DNA of 64,000 nucleotides from Sunxiuqinia indica. Lineage in GTDB: Bacteria > Bacteroidota > Bacteroidia > Bacteroidales > Prolixibacteraceae. The DNA lies in the NCBI RefSeq assembly GCF_009847015.1, contig NZ_WVEM01000014.1:55875-119874 (forward strand). Reading direction: 5' to 3'. Below the pieces are notes generated by a model. The model did no database searches, had not been told where the DNA came from, and worked only from the letters and a program-made list of their open reading frames with translations. The first letter of the stretch is position 1, and every line of letters begins with the position of its first letter. This document shows positions 52,460 to 60,925 of this stretch, in pieces. Both the position numbers and the translations under genes were made by a program.

Positions 52460-54609
52460 TCGGTGTTGCCTGTGATTTCCATCTCATCCAGCAAATAACC
52501 GGCTCCTGCATATTTGTCGATAATGAGTAGCATGTAACGAACGTCGAGCATGATGTTTCGGCACTGGTCCGGATCGAACATGATGTCGCTCATGGTTCCC
52601 TCCCAGCAGCGGTCAAAATTCAGTCCGACCAGCTCGCCATTTGCATTGATGGCCGGGCTACCGGAATTTCCTCCGGTAGAATGAATGGAAGCAATATAAG
52701 CAACCGGCATTTCGCCATTTTCTGAAAAGCCATTAAAATCCTTGCTGCTGTAAATTGTCTTTAATTTCCCGGGAATCTGATAATCCGGATGATCGGTGGC
52801 AACCTTCTCCATAATTCCTGTTAAGGTCGTGTAATAATCGTATTCCACGCCATCGCGAGGTTCATAACCTTGTACTTTTCCGTAGGCAATCCGCATTGTA
52901 AAATTGGCATCGGGGTACAATCGTTCATCTTTTTGCATCGCCAGAATACCCTGCATATATGTTTTCTGAACGTCATCAATTTTTTCGTTCACTTCCCGAT
53001 AAACCAGTTCAATGTTTCGCACGTAATGAAACCGCAATGAATGATAAAGCTCAACTAAAGGATCTTTTTGAAGTTTGGCAATCCACTTTTCATTAAAATT
53101 CAAACTGATTTCCTTCATTTTTTCCGGATCAGCCAAAACCGATTTGTCGTATATTTTCCGAATAATTTTTTCATCATCGTATCGATCAAACATTTCCTTA
53201 AAGTCAGCCGGCAGGAAACTAGGATCCAGATCCTGGCGCAACATTCGAAGAAGTTTAAGAAAAACTTCCTGATCCGTTTCTTTGTCGTAATTCCGATAGA
53301 ATTCGTCAATTTTCGTCGCTATTGCTTGCCGATAAAGATCTCTTCTTGACTCTGACATGCGTTTCCATCCGCTGTCATTTTTGGGGAAATAGCCTGGCAG
53401 ACCGAAAACGTCAATTCCTTTAAAGACAACTTCCTGATAATAATTATAAGCTCTGTCGAACGGCAGCAAATCCATATATAGTTTATCAAACTGAGGCAGT
53501 ACAGAACGATACTGTTCTTCCAACCGATCATTTTGTTGATACCAGGCTTCAAATTCAGCCTCAAACTCACGCTTTTTTTCAACCGCATTTAATCGGTTCA
53601 ATCCTCTGATTTCGCCCTTCCATCGCTTCCAGGAATTACTCGATTTGGCAAATTTAGAGGCATATTGAATTCTGGTTTTAGGATCAGCTTTCATATGTTT
53701 CGAAAAAATATTCAATCTGGCTGTGCGGATTTTTATCCGATCAGGATTACTTTGCTCAATAAGCATTTCAACTGCCTGAGAGGGTAAATATTCCTGGGTT
53801 GTTCCCGGATACCCCATCAGCATCATAAAATCGTTTGGTTTTACACCATCGAGGGAAATTGGGAACCACTTTCGGGGCTGGTATGGAACATTACTTTCTG
53901 AATATGCTGCCGGTTCATTATTTTCATCGGCATATACCCTGAAAATCGCAAAATCAGCGTTATGACGTGGCCACATCCAATTATCGGTATCGCCACCAAA
54001 CTTCCCGATTGACTCGGGCGGCGCCCCCACCAAGCGAACATCAGGAAATACTTTGTAGACATACAAAAAGTATTGGTTTCCAAAAAATAAGGGTTTAATC
54101 ACCGCTTCGTATTTTCCGTCTTCGGATGCATTTTTCTGAAGTCGGTTGATATTTTCGTTCAGTTTCAGTTGAAGGTCTCCAGCTTGCAAACTATCACAAT
54201 TTGCGTACACCGAGTCAGTGACATCGACCATTTGCTCCAAAAACCGGGCAGTCAATCCGGGATTCGACAATTCCTCCTCTTTTGACATCGCCCAAAACCC
54301 ATCCGACAAGTAATCTTGTTCGACCGAACTATGCGACTGGATAGACGAAAAGCCACAATGGTGATTGGTCAGCAATAACCCCTGATCGGAAATCATTGCA
54401 CCCGTGCAACCTTTGCCAAATATGACGACTGCATCCTTTAGGCTATTTTGATTGATACTGTATATGTCGTCTGCTGTCAGTTTAAAACCCATTTCCTGCA
54501 TTTCATCAATGGTATACTTCTCGAGCAAGGTGGGAATCCACATCCCCTCTTTTCCAAATGCAGAAAGGGAACATCCAATTATAAGTAGTGCGAACAAAAG
54601 ATTCTTCAT
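52456..54609 (-). CDS. S46 dipeptidyl peptidase, DPP11-like (Asp/Glu-specific)
   Basis: 717 residues from ATG 54609, giving signal peptide MKNLLFALLIIGCSLSAFG. Chymotrypsin-type catalytic features: TNHHCGFSSI (His83/84) and TGGNSGSPAINANG (Ser649). The specificity residue 18 positions after the serine is Arg667 (LNFDRCWEG); in Porphyromonas gingivalis DPP11 the equivalent is Arg673, which selects acidic P1 residues, whereas DPP7 has Gly there. Length nearly equals DPP11 (720). It removes dipeptides from oligopeptides in the periplasm, feeding amino-acid use. Confidence 0.9.
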   Translation of the reverse strand: MKNLLFALLIIGCSLSAFGKEGMWIPTLLEKYTIDEMQEMGFKLTADDIYSINQNSLKDAVVIFGKGCTGAMISDQGLLLTNHHCGFSSIQSHSSVEQDYLSDGFWAMSKEEELSNPGLTARFLEQMVDVTDSVYANCDSLQAGDLQLKLNENINRLQKNASEDGKYEAVIKPLFFGNQYFLYVYKVFPDVRLVGAPPESIGKFGGDTDNWMWPRHNADFAIFRVYADENNEPAAYSESNVPYQPRKWFPISLDGVKPNDFMMLMGYPGTTQEYLPSQAVEMLIEQSNPDRIKIRTARLNIFSKHMKADPKTRIQYASKFAKSSNSWKRWKGEIRGLNRLNAVEKKREFEAEFEAWYQQNDRLEEQYRSVLPQFDKLYMDLLPFDRAYNYYQEVVFKGIDVFGLPGYFPKNDSGWKRMSESRRDLYRQAIATKIDEFYRNYDKETDQEVFLKLLRMLRQDLDPSFLPADFKEMFDRYDDEKIIRKIYDKSVLADPEKMKEISLNFNEKWIAKLQKDPLVELYHSLRFHYVRNIELVYREVNEKIDDVQKTYMQGILAMQKDERLYPDANFTMRIAYGKVQGYEPRDGVEYDYYTTLTGIMEKVATDHPDYQIPGKLKTIYSSKDFNGFSENGEMPVAYIASIHSTGGNSGSPAINANGELVGLNFDRCWEGTMSDIMFDPDQCRNIMLDVRYMLLIIDKYAGAGYLLDEMEITGNTD

Positions 54610-54703
54610 TATTCTAAAACAAGTTTTATCAGCAACAAACAGGAAACACCTGAAAATAGTTTGAGGTTGAGTACACAATCAAAAAATAACAAGAAAATAA
54701 GAG

Positions 54704-55702
54704 TTAATAGATTTCTTCAGTTTGGTGATAACCATCTGCAACGACTGTGGAAGAGATATTGTCTTTATTCACCAGAATTGGCTCAAGCAGATAAGAAGGA
54801 ACAAGTCGCTTACCGTTACTTACGGTGGTGTAGTCTTTTTCAATCGTCTTGTCTTTCGCCAACTTTACAGCTACCTCAGCCGCTTTCTTCGACATTTCGC
54901 CCAAGGTTTTATAGATCGTGGCTGTATGATTTCCTTTGACAATTTCTTTGATTATCTCCAAATCGGCATCCTGGCTTACAATTTTAACTTTCCCCAATAA
55001 TCCAGCTTCGTTTAATGCCCGATGAACACCATACGCAATTTCATCTGAGCCTGCAATTATCACATCGATCGAACTATCGCTTTGGGCTAAGATCTCATTG
55101 GTACAGCGATAACCTTCTTCAGGAGTCCAGCTGGAAGTATATTCACTATAAACGATTTGAATATCTCCTGATTCAACCTTCTCATGAAGCTTGTTCATTT
55201 GCCCGATAAACAACAATAATGCATTGTTGTCATTCTCGTTACCAATAATTAAAGCATATTTACCAGTTGGAACAATTGAGGTCATGTACTCGGCCTGTAG
55301 CTCGCCCACCCGAACACTGTTTGTCGTGATGTAAAAATCCAGGTCACAATTTCGAATTAACCGGTCGTAAGCAATTACCTTCACCTCTTCACGATGGGCA
55401 GCTTCGATAATTTCCGCGGCTTCATTTTGATTAGAAGAAACAACAATCAACACATCTACTCCCTGCTCGATCAGATCTTTTGCCTGTCTGTTTTGTTTCG
55501 CTTGATCATTGTCCGCCTTTCTAAAAATAACCTCGCCACCTAATTTTTCAATATTTTCGGTAATCAAAGATTTCTCTCGCTCCCATCGTTCGTGATCCAA
55601 TGAGTGCATCAACAAGCCCACTTTTACGGTTGACTTTTGACAACTTTGAAAAGCTACAAAAGCCAATAACAAACACACTACAAATACATTATGATTCTTC
55701 AT
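54704..55702 (-). CDS. Periplasmic sugar-binding lipoprotein (XylF/RbsB-like)
   Basis: 332 residues; lipoprotein signal ending AFQSC (Cys21). Periplasmic-binding-protein-1 fold: VGLLMHSLDHERWEREKSL, QAKDLIEQGVDVLIVVSSNQ, AYDRLIRNCDLDFYITTNSV and AGSDEIAYGVHRAL, closest in pattern to D-xylose-binding proteins. No ABC permease or ATPase is adjacent, so it may act as a sensor input or with distant transport genes. A TACTTTTG element (55729-55736, minus) and a TCACAT/ATGTGA palindrome (55743-55758) lie upstream. Confidence 0.8.
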   Translation of the reverse strand: MKNHNVFVVCLLLAFVAFQSCQKSTVKVGLLMHSLDHERWEREKSLITENIEKLGGEVIFRKADNDQAKQNRQAKDLIEQGVDVLIVVSSNQNEAAEIIEAAHREEVKVIAYDRLIRNCDLDFYITTNSVRVGELQAEYMTSIVPTGKYALIIGNENDNNALLLFIGQMNKLHEKVESGDIQIVYSEYTSSWTPEEGYRCTNEILAQSDSSIDVIIAGSDEIAYGVHRALNEAGLLGKVKIVSQDADLEIIKEIVKGNHTATIYKTLGEMSKKAAEVAVKLAKDKTIEKDYTTVSNGKRLVPSYLLEPILVNKDNISSTVVADGYHQTEEIY

Positions 55703-55728
55703 TTCTTAAGTTTCAAGTAAAGAGGGTG

Positions 55729-55758
55729 CAAAAGTAGTCAATTCACATTAGTATGTGA
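55729..55758 (-). promoter_or_regulatory. -7 element and adjacent palindrome upstream of the sugar-binding protein
   Basis: TACTTTTG (minus, 55736-55729) matches TAnnTTTG; TCACAT-ACTA-ATGTGA lies 7 bases upstream in the -15 to -33 region, a position suited to a regulator. No -33 TTTG is seen, which may imply activation. Confidence 0.45.
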
Positions 55759-55799
55759 GCGTTTCAATTCTGCTTCATAACAGGATTAAACACAATAAA

Positions 55800-56381
55800 T
55801 TAGAAGCGCTTTAAGAATTGATAAACCTTATGAACAGGAAGTCCCATGACATTGTAGAAAGAGCCTTCGATTTTTTGGATGCCGACAAACCCAATCCACT
55901 CCTGAATACCATATCCGCCAGCTTTATCGTAGGGCTTAAACCGATCAACATAGTACCCTATTTCTTCTTCTGTCAAATCATCAAACCACACTTCTGTTAC
56001 GGCGTGAAACGAATATTTTTTGGTGGATGATTGAATATTTACACCCGTAATAACCTGATGTTGTGACCCCGAAAGGAGCTTCAACAACGCTACTGCTTCT
56101 TTTTTATCTTTTGGCTTTCCAATTACTTCTTCATCTTTCCATACAATCGTATCTGCAGCTATTACCAAGCTATTTTCAGGCGATTCTTCACGTACCTTAG
56201 TCGCCTTTAAATCAGCCAAATATTCTGGAATTGCCGTCATTCCTAATTCCGGTGGATAATATTCTTCGACATTTGAAACCTGTATCTTGAAATCCAATCC
56301 AAGCTCTTTTAGCAGATGCTGACGTCTGGGTGATTTTGACGCCAATATGAGTTGATATTTATCTAGATTATTTATTACCAT
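55800..56381 (-). CDS. maf: Maf family nucleotide pyrophosphatase
   Basis: 193 residues from ATG 56381, which overlaps the kdsC stop as TAATG. Maf signatures: LILASKSPRRQHLLKELGL and VIAADTIVWKDEEVIGKPK, then YDKAGGYGIQEW. It hydrolyses non-canonical or pyrimidine nucleoside triphosphates (dTTP/UTP type by the GGYGIQ pattern). A frame five residues longer is possible. Confidence 0.92.
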   Translation of the reverse strand: MVINNLDKYQLILASKSPRRQHLLKELGLDFKIQVSNVEEYYPPELGMTAIPEYLADLKATKVREESPENSLVIAADTIVWKDEEVIGKPKDKKEAVALLKLLSGSQHQVITGVNIQSSTKKYSFHAVTEVWFDDLTEEEIGYYVDRFKPYDKAGGYGIQEWIGFVGIQKIEGSFYNVMGLPVHKVYQFLKRF

Positions 56382-56917
56382 TAAGTTGACCTCCAATAAT
56401 ATGAGTGATCGTTAATCCACGTATCCTGTGCTTTCATGACCTGTTCAATGACATCCCGGGCACAGCCTTCTCCCCCCTTCTTGTCCGAAATATAAGAAGA
56501 AATTTCCTTAATTTCATTGACCGCATCAATCGGGCAAACCGCTATTCCAACTGTTTTCATTACCTGATAATCCACGATATCGTCGCCCACAAAAAGGATT
56601 TCATCATCTCGCACTCCCGTTTTCAACTTAAAATCCACCAGGCTTTTCATCTTATCACGCACTCCCATATAGATATATTTTACGCCCAGTTTCTCGTAAC
56701 GAAAGCGTACCCGCTCTAAGTTTCCACCGGTAATAATTCCCACTTCATATCCCATATTAAGGGCATTTCGTAAGGCATAGCCGTCTTTTACGTTAGCCGT
56801 TCGAATCGGAACTCCCTCTTCGTCGAGAGCCATCGTATCCGCAGATAAAACTCCATCGACATCAAAAACCAGGGCCTTTATATTTTTTAATCTTTCTTTG
56901 AAAAACGCCATCTTCAA
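56381..56917 (-). CDS. KdsC-like HAD phosphatase
   Basis: 178 residues with HAD motif I FDVDGVLSAD (Asp19, Asp21) and motif IV EILFVGDDIVDYQVM, no cap domain: the tetrameric KDO-8-phosphate phosphatase type. It would dephosphorylate KDO-8-P in lipopolysaccharide synthesis; other sugar phosphates are possible. Lies three bases after the DUF2520 gene and overlaps maf. Confidence 0.85.
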   Translation of the reverse strand: MKMAFFKERLKNIKALVFDVDGVLSADTMALDEEGVPIRTANVKDGYALRNALNMGYEVGIITGGNLERVRFRYEKLGVKYIYMGVRDKMKSLVDFKLKTGVRDDEILFVGDDIVDYQVMKTVGIAVCPIDAVNEIKEISSYISDKKGGEGCARDVIEQVMKAQDTWINDHSYYWRST

Positions 56918-56920
56918 CTT

Positions 56921-57685
56921 TTACTTTTTTGAATTATAAATACTTCTCGAGACAAAATTATATATTTTCCGAAGTTCCGGTTTATATGACAACAATTCCA
57001 GATGTTTATCGATGATTGTTTCATCGTAGCGAACAGCCGGCCCTGTTTGCGCATCAATTGGTTTTAACGACATCACTTTCTGTGCTGTTTCCTGAATTAA
57101 TGGTTTTAACAAACTAAACTCGAGTCCTTTTTCTCCAAGCAAACCATCGCCAATATGGTAAAAGTGGTTGACAAAGTTGCACGTAAAAACTGCCGCCAAA
57201 TGCAATGATTCCCGTTCTTCAGAATTAACCAGCGATACATTTTGCGATAACCCATTGGCCAACTGTCTCAATTCCTGTAAGAATTCGACAGAGCTTGCTT
57301 CCAGGCAAATTGGGATGTTTGAAAAGTCGACCTCTCGCTGTTTGGAAAAAGTTTGCAGAGGATAAAACACACCGTGATTCTTGAAATAGCCGGCAAGTAT
57401 TTCCATCGGTACACTTCCCGCCGTGTGGACAACTCGTGAGCTTTTATCAATTTGCTTGAAAACACGTTCAAGTGCATCATCTTTTACCGATACAATAACT
57501 AAATCAGCCTGTTTCAATTCCTTTAAGTCAATAGTAAAAGGACAGCCTAACTGCTCAGCCAATGCTTTAGCCGAAGTTTCGGTTCTGCTAAATACCTGAA
57601 CTATTTCAATTTCATTTTTCTTTAAAGATTTACCCAGCTGTGTCGCCAGATTTCCAGCTCCCACCAATGTAACAGTCTTTATCAT
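56921..57685 (-). CDS. Rossmann-like/DUF2520 domain protein
   Basis: 254 residues from ATG 57685 (MIKTVTLVGAGNLATQLGKS); a longer frame adds eight residues. N-terminal NAD(P)-binding motif GAGNLA and a C-terminal helical DUF2520 region with HLAAVFTCNFVNHFYHIGD. The fold resembles 6-phosphogluconate or ketopantoate-type dehydrogenases, but no reaction is established. In Bacteroidota it commonly precedes kdsC and maf, as here. Confidence 0.82.
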   Translation of the reverse strand: MIKTVTLVGAGNLATQLGKSLKKNEIEIVQVFSRTETSAKALAEQLGCPFTIDLKELKQADLVIVSVKDDALERVFKQIDKSSRVVHTAGSVPMEILAGYFKNHGVFYPLQTFSKQREVDFSNIPICLEASSVEFLQELRQLANGLSQNVSLVNSEERESLHLAAVFTCNFVNHFYHIGDGLLGEKGLEFSLLKPLIQETAQKVMSLKPIDAQTGPAVRYDETIIDKHLELLSYKPELRKIYNFVSRSIYNSKK

Positions 57686-57991
57686 TTTTGAGAATTTTTG
57701 CAGTTTCAAAATAACTAAAAACGAAACGATTTCCGGGTTTTATATCCACCTATTTTTTTCACCCCGAACCCCTAACGAGGTCTATTCAATAGTTTTTTTC
57801 AATTAATATGGCTGTAATTGGTACTGATCTACTATTTTTAAACATTGTTGTCCGGTAAAAAGTTATGGGCTAAAGCCCGGACGCTCTAGTGCGATGACTA
57901 ACCCCGGGATTAGTGAATGCCGGATATGACGCGGGCTTTAGCCCATCATTTGAAATTTTAACCGGACACTAATGATTTTTAAACTCAAATG
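57686..57991. other. Gene-free stretch between divergent genes
   Basis: Contains the inverted-repeat element at 57849-57969 and no reading frame I would call. The leader repeats begin at its right end. Confidence 0.5.
57849..57969. repeat. Palindromic element with GGGCTAAAGCCC core
   Basis: Inverted arms TGTCCGGT(T)AAAA...GGGCTAAAGCCCG start at 57849 and return as CGGGCTTTAGCCC (57932-57944) ... ACCGGACAC (57961-57969). Each arm also holds its own self-complementary GGGCTTTAGCCC. Resembles REP-like palindromes common in Bacteroidota; no transposase nearby. Confidence 0.7.
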
Positions 57992-58086
57992 ATTTCAAAA
58001 GAGACGAGCATTTTAAAGTTCTTGCATCAAGGAGTGATTATAAGCGAGTTCCATATGATGCTTTTAAAACTAACAATTATAATCAT
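57992..58086 (+). repeat. Leader repeat copy C1 (first of a tandem pair)
   Basis: 95-bp unit with GACGAGCATTTTAAAG, AGGAGTGATTATAAGCGAGT and TCCAT, ending AACAATTATAATCATTTG, where the next unit begins. Confidence 0.65.
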
Positions 58087-58177
58087 TTGAAACGAGCATG
58101 TAAAAATATTCACACACAGAAGCACGATTATTTAAAGCGAGTTCTATGTGTTGCAAAAAATAAACAATTATGAACAG
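58087..58177 (+). repeat. Leader repeat copy C2 (second of a tandem pair, ends at a gene start)
   Basis: 91-bp unit: TTGAAACGAGCATGTAAA, TTCACACACAGAAG, GATTATTTAAAGCGAGTTCT, ATGTGTTGCAAAAAAT, ending at the ATG at 58178. Nearly identical in parts to copy A at 21895. Confidence 0.75.
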
Positions 58178-59260
58178 ATGAAAAATATTTGCTTTTTTAA
58201 CTCCACCTTATTCTGGGGCGGTGGCGAAAAGTCGCATCTGGAGTACGCTATAAATTTTCATCGACACAACTACCAGGTGTGCATTGTTGCTTCTTCCGGT
58301 TCGGTTTTGGAGTCTAAAGCAAGAGCATCCGGAATTCGGGTTTACACCTACAAAATTTCGAATCTGTCATTTTTAAATCCTTTCAAAATAAATGCGCTAG
58401 CAAAATTCTTTCGATCAAAGAACATTGACACCCTGTTTTTAAATTCTTCTCCCGATTTGAAACTTGGAGGACTCGCGGCCCAAAAAGCTGGTGTAAAAAA
58501 TATTGTTTACATGCGGGGATTGGCTGTTCCGGTAAAAAGCAATGCGTTAAATCGTTACCTGTTAACAAAAGTCATCACGCATCCTGTGCCCAACTCGCTC
58601 GATACCCGAAAAGCGTTTCTTACCCATTTGAAACCCCATTTAAATGAATCGAATGTGCCGGTTATTTATCGCGGAATTAATTTTGAAGAATGGGATTCAC
58701 GTCCGGTGAGCACAAGCGATTTTAGCGAAAGCGGTAAAATTATTCTAGGAAATGTTGGACGGCTGGTGGAACAGAAAGGACAAAAGCATTTGGTTGAGCT
58801 TGCAAATATTTTAAGGGAAAGAAAACTCAATTTCAAACTCTATATTGTTGGTAGCGGCCCGCTGGAAAACAACTTACAAAAACTAATTCAGGAAAATGGG
58901 CTGGAAAACCTGATAGAATTAATAGGATTTCAATCGGATGTAAAAAGCTTTTTAAACAGCATTGACCTGTTTGTTTTTCCATCGCTTTGGGAGGGTTTTG
59001 GGAATGCTATGGTAGAGGCTATGGCAGAGAAAAAAGTACCTGTTGCTTTTAAACTGACCAGCAATCCGGAAATTATTGAAAACGGGGAAAACGGCTTCTT
59101 AATTGATTATGCAGATATGAATGCATTTGCTGATAAAGTTGAATTTCTGGCAACGCAACCGGAAAAACGAAAAGAAATGGGCAAAAAGGCCAGAGAATCA
59201 GTCATTCAAAAATTCTCCTTCGAAAAAATCATGGATGAGTGGAAGAAACTATTGGGTTAA
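58178..59260 (+). CDS. Glycosyltransferase family 4
   Basis: 360 residues from ATG 58178 (MKNICFFNSTLFWGGGEKSH). GT-B fold signs: GNVGRLVEQKGQKHLVELAN for the nucleotide-sugar domain and the EX7E-type motif in PSLWEGFGNAMVEAMA. Retaining sugar transfer at the cytoplasmic membrane, probably for lipopolysaccharide core or O-antigen, since it converges on an O-antigen-ligase-like gene and lies near kdsC. The two genes overlap by 12 bp at their 3' ends. Preceded directly by two leader repeats. Confidence 0.88.
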   Translation: MKNICFFNSTLFWGGGEKSHLEYAINFHRHNYQVCIVASSGSVLESKARASGIRVYTYKISNLSFLNPFKINALAKFFRSKNIDTLFLNSSPDLKLGGLAAQKAGVKNIVYMRGLAVPVKSNALNRYLLTKVITHPVPNSLDTRKAFLTHLKPHLNESNVPVIYRGINFEEWDSRPVSTSDFSESGKIILGNVGRLVEQKGQKHLVELANILRERKLNFKLYIVGSGPLENNLQKLIQENGLENLIELIGFQSDVKSFLNSIDLFVFPSLWEGFGNAMVEAMAEKKVPVAFKLTSNPEIIENGENGFLIDYADMNAFADKVEFLATQPEKRKEMGKKARESVIQKFSFEKIMDEWKKLLG

Positions 59261-60829
59261 CTTTTCAGAACTTCTATCCATCCAGGGGAATAGGAAAAAG
59301 CAATAAAAGAAGATAAAGAAATTGGAGCCAACATGGGTTTCAAAATTTGAATCGCCAAAGTTTGCGATAAACATACTAATCAGAAAAAGCAGAACGATCG
59401 GACTCCGATATGCCTTTGACTTCACAACCGGGTAAACGATAAAAAAAGCAATCAATAGTAAACCTATAAGTCCGAATTTCACCATGTAATTGAGATATTG
59501 GTTATGTGCATTTCCATAACGAGCCGGGTCCATTTTAGACTGATTTTTCTTGTAGGCCTCGGCATAAGCTTTCTTCCAATTTCCGGTTCCCACTCCGAAC
59601 CAAAAATGATCTTTAATAATTGTTATGGCAGCACGAGTATATTCAATGCGTTGTGCCAACGAATGTTGGTTTGCAGCCCTCGTTTTCAAGTAGGTATCAA
59701 TCTCCCAAATACTCATGTATATTCGGGGATAAAGAGATATTCCTTTATCAGCAAAAATATAATTGCTTATGCCATGCTCTATGTTTTCTATATCCTGATC
59801 AGATAGTTTCCTGATTCCCACTGCATCTTTGCGTAATCCTTTCGAAGTCATGTATCTAATCAGTGTTTGACTAACGGGATAACCCGTTTCATCAACTTCA
59901 TTATACTTAATATCAGCCCGTTTATTCCATTCTAATTCCAACTCCTTCTCACAAACAAAAAGCCAGACGTAATGTCCGTTTTCCAGCAATTTATTATCCA
60001 AATTATGGTTGTATTTATTACCCAAATGAGTTGTTTCCTCTAATTCTTCGATTGTAACTTTTTCAACTGTATAAAACCGTTTTACGGCGTAGGCTAAATA
60101 AAGCGACGGAACTAAAACCAAAACAAGCAAAAGGCTGAAAATAATTCGTTTGAGTACTGGCTTTTTTATGCGAGAAGACAGGATCAGCAAACCAAAAAAC
60201 GCTGTTCCAATGAAAGTAAGCACTCCGGTGAGCGACTGATGCCAAATCAGGAAAACAACCAGAAAAATTGCACCGCCAAGCACTATTAATTTGAGGGACT
60301 TTTTTTGCTTATAAAAGTTGGTCAGCAGAAAATAGCCAATCAGAATTAGTGATAAAACCAGTTGAAAGCTAAACCGAATGTGATGTATAAATCCATACTT
60401 CTGCGCTTCTAGTAATGAGTTTTCATCTTGTAAATAAAAATAGACAAATGTGATTAACGCTGAGCTAAAAACCGCAACAATAAAAACATACAAAACATTT
60501 CGCTGCAATTTTGCTGAAATAGATGGCGCAAAAATAAAAGCTAACGGAACCAACAAATACGACAGATTTTTCTTTAAATCATAAATGGCCCAATGCCAAT
60601 CGTTAGTAAAAACTAACCAAAGCACATAAACTAAAAAAACTGCCACCGGAAAAAGTAACAGTTGACGATTTCGAAAACGAGTTTTAATCTCGCTTTTCTT
60701 TAATTGAAACAAGGATGCTAAAAATAATAACCCGATCGACGTTGATATTAATCCTTCAGAGAAAGGCAATGCAACCGCAAAAATTAACATTGCCGCATAA
60801 AAAAAGTCGATCCGATTTAGCTTGGTCAT
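59249..60829 (-). CDS. O-antigen ligase/polymerase-like membrane protein (Wzy_C)
   Basis: 526 residues with about eleven membrane helices and one large periplasmic loop (about 255-400). The Wzy_C/WaaL signatures FGVGTGNWKKAY and RYGNAHNQYLNYMVKFGLIG are present, the latter with the conserved His. It would ligate or polymerise O-antigen on the periplasmic face. The loop is long and charged. Confidence 0.85.
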   Translation of the reverse strand: MTKLNRIDFFYAAMLIFAVALPFSEGLISTSIGLLFLASLFQLKKSEIKTRFRNRQLLLFPVAVFLVYVLWLVFTNDWHWAIYDLKKNLSYLLVPLAFIFAPSISAKLQRNVLYVFIVAVFSSALITFVYFYLQDENSLLEAQKYGFIHHIRFSFQLVLSLILIGYFLLTNFYKQKKSLKLIVLGGAIFLVVFLIWHQSLTGVLTFIGTAFFGLLILSSRIKKPVLKRIIFSLLLVLVLVPSLYLAYAVKRFYTVEKVTIEELEETTHLGNKYNHNLDNKLLENGHYVWLFVCEKELELEWNKRADIKYNEVDETGYPVSQTLIRYMTSKGLRKDAVGIRKLSDQDIENIEHGISNYIFADKGISLYPRIYMSIWEIDTYLKTRAANQHSLAQRIEYTRAAITIIKDHFWFGVGTGNWKKAYAEAYKKNQSKMDPARYGNAHNQYLNYMVKFGLIGLLLIAFFIVYPVVKSKAYRSPIVLLFLISMFIANFGDSNFETHVGSNFFIFFYCFFLFPWMDRSSEKLTQ

Positions 60830-60925
60830 CCTTTACCTTTAATAGTTTAAAACGCTTGCGAAAATAATATAGTATACCCAATTTAAACTATTCTACGACC
60901 ACTAAAATAAAACAAGCAGAGTTTT

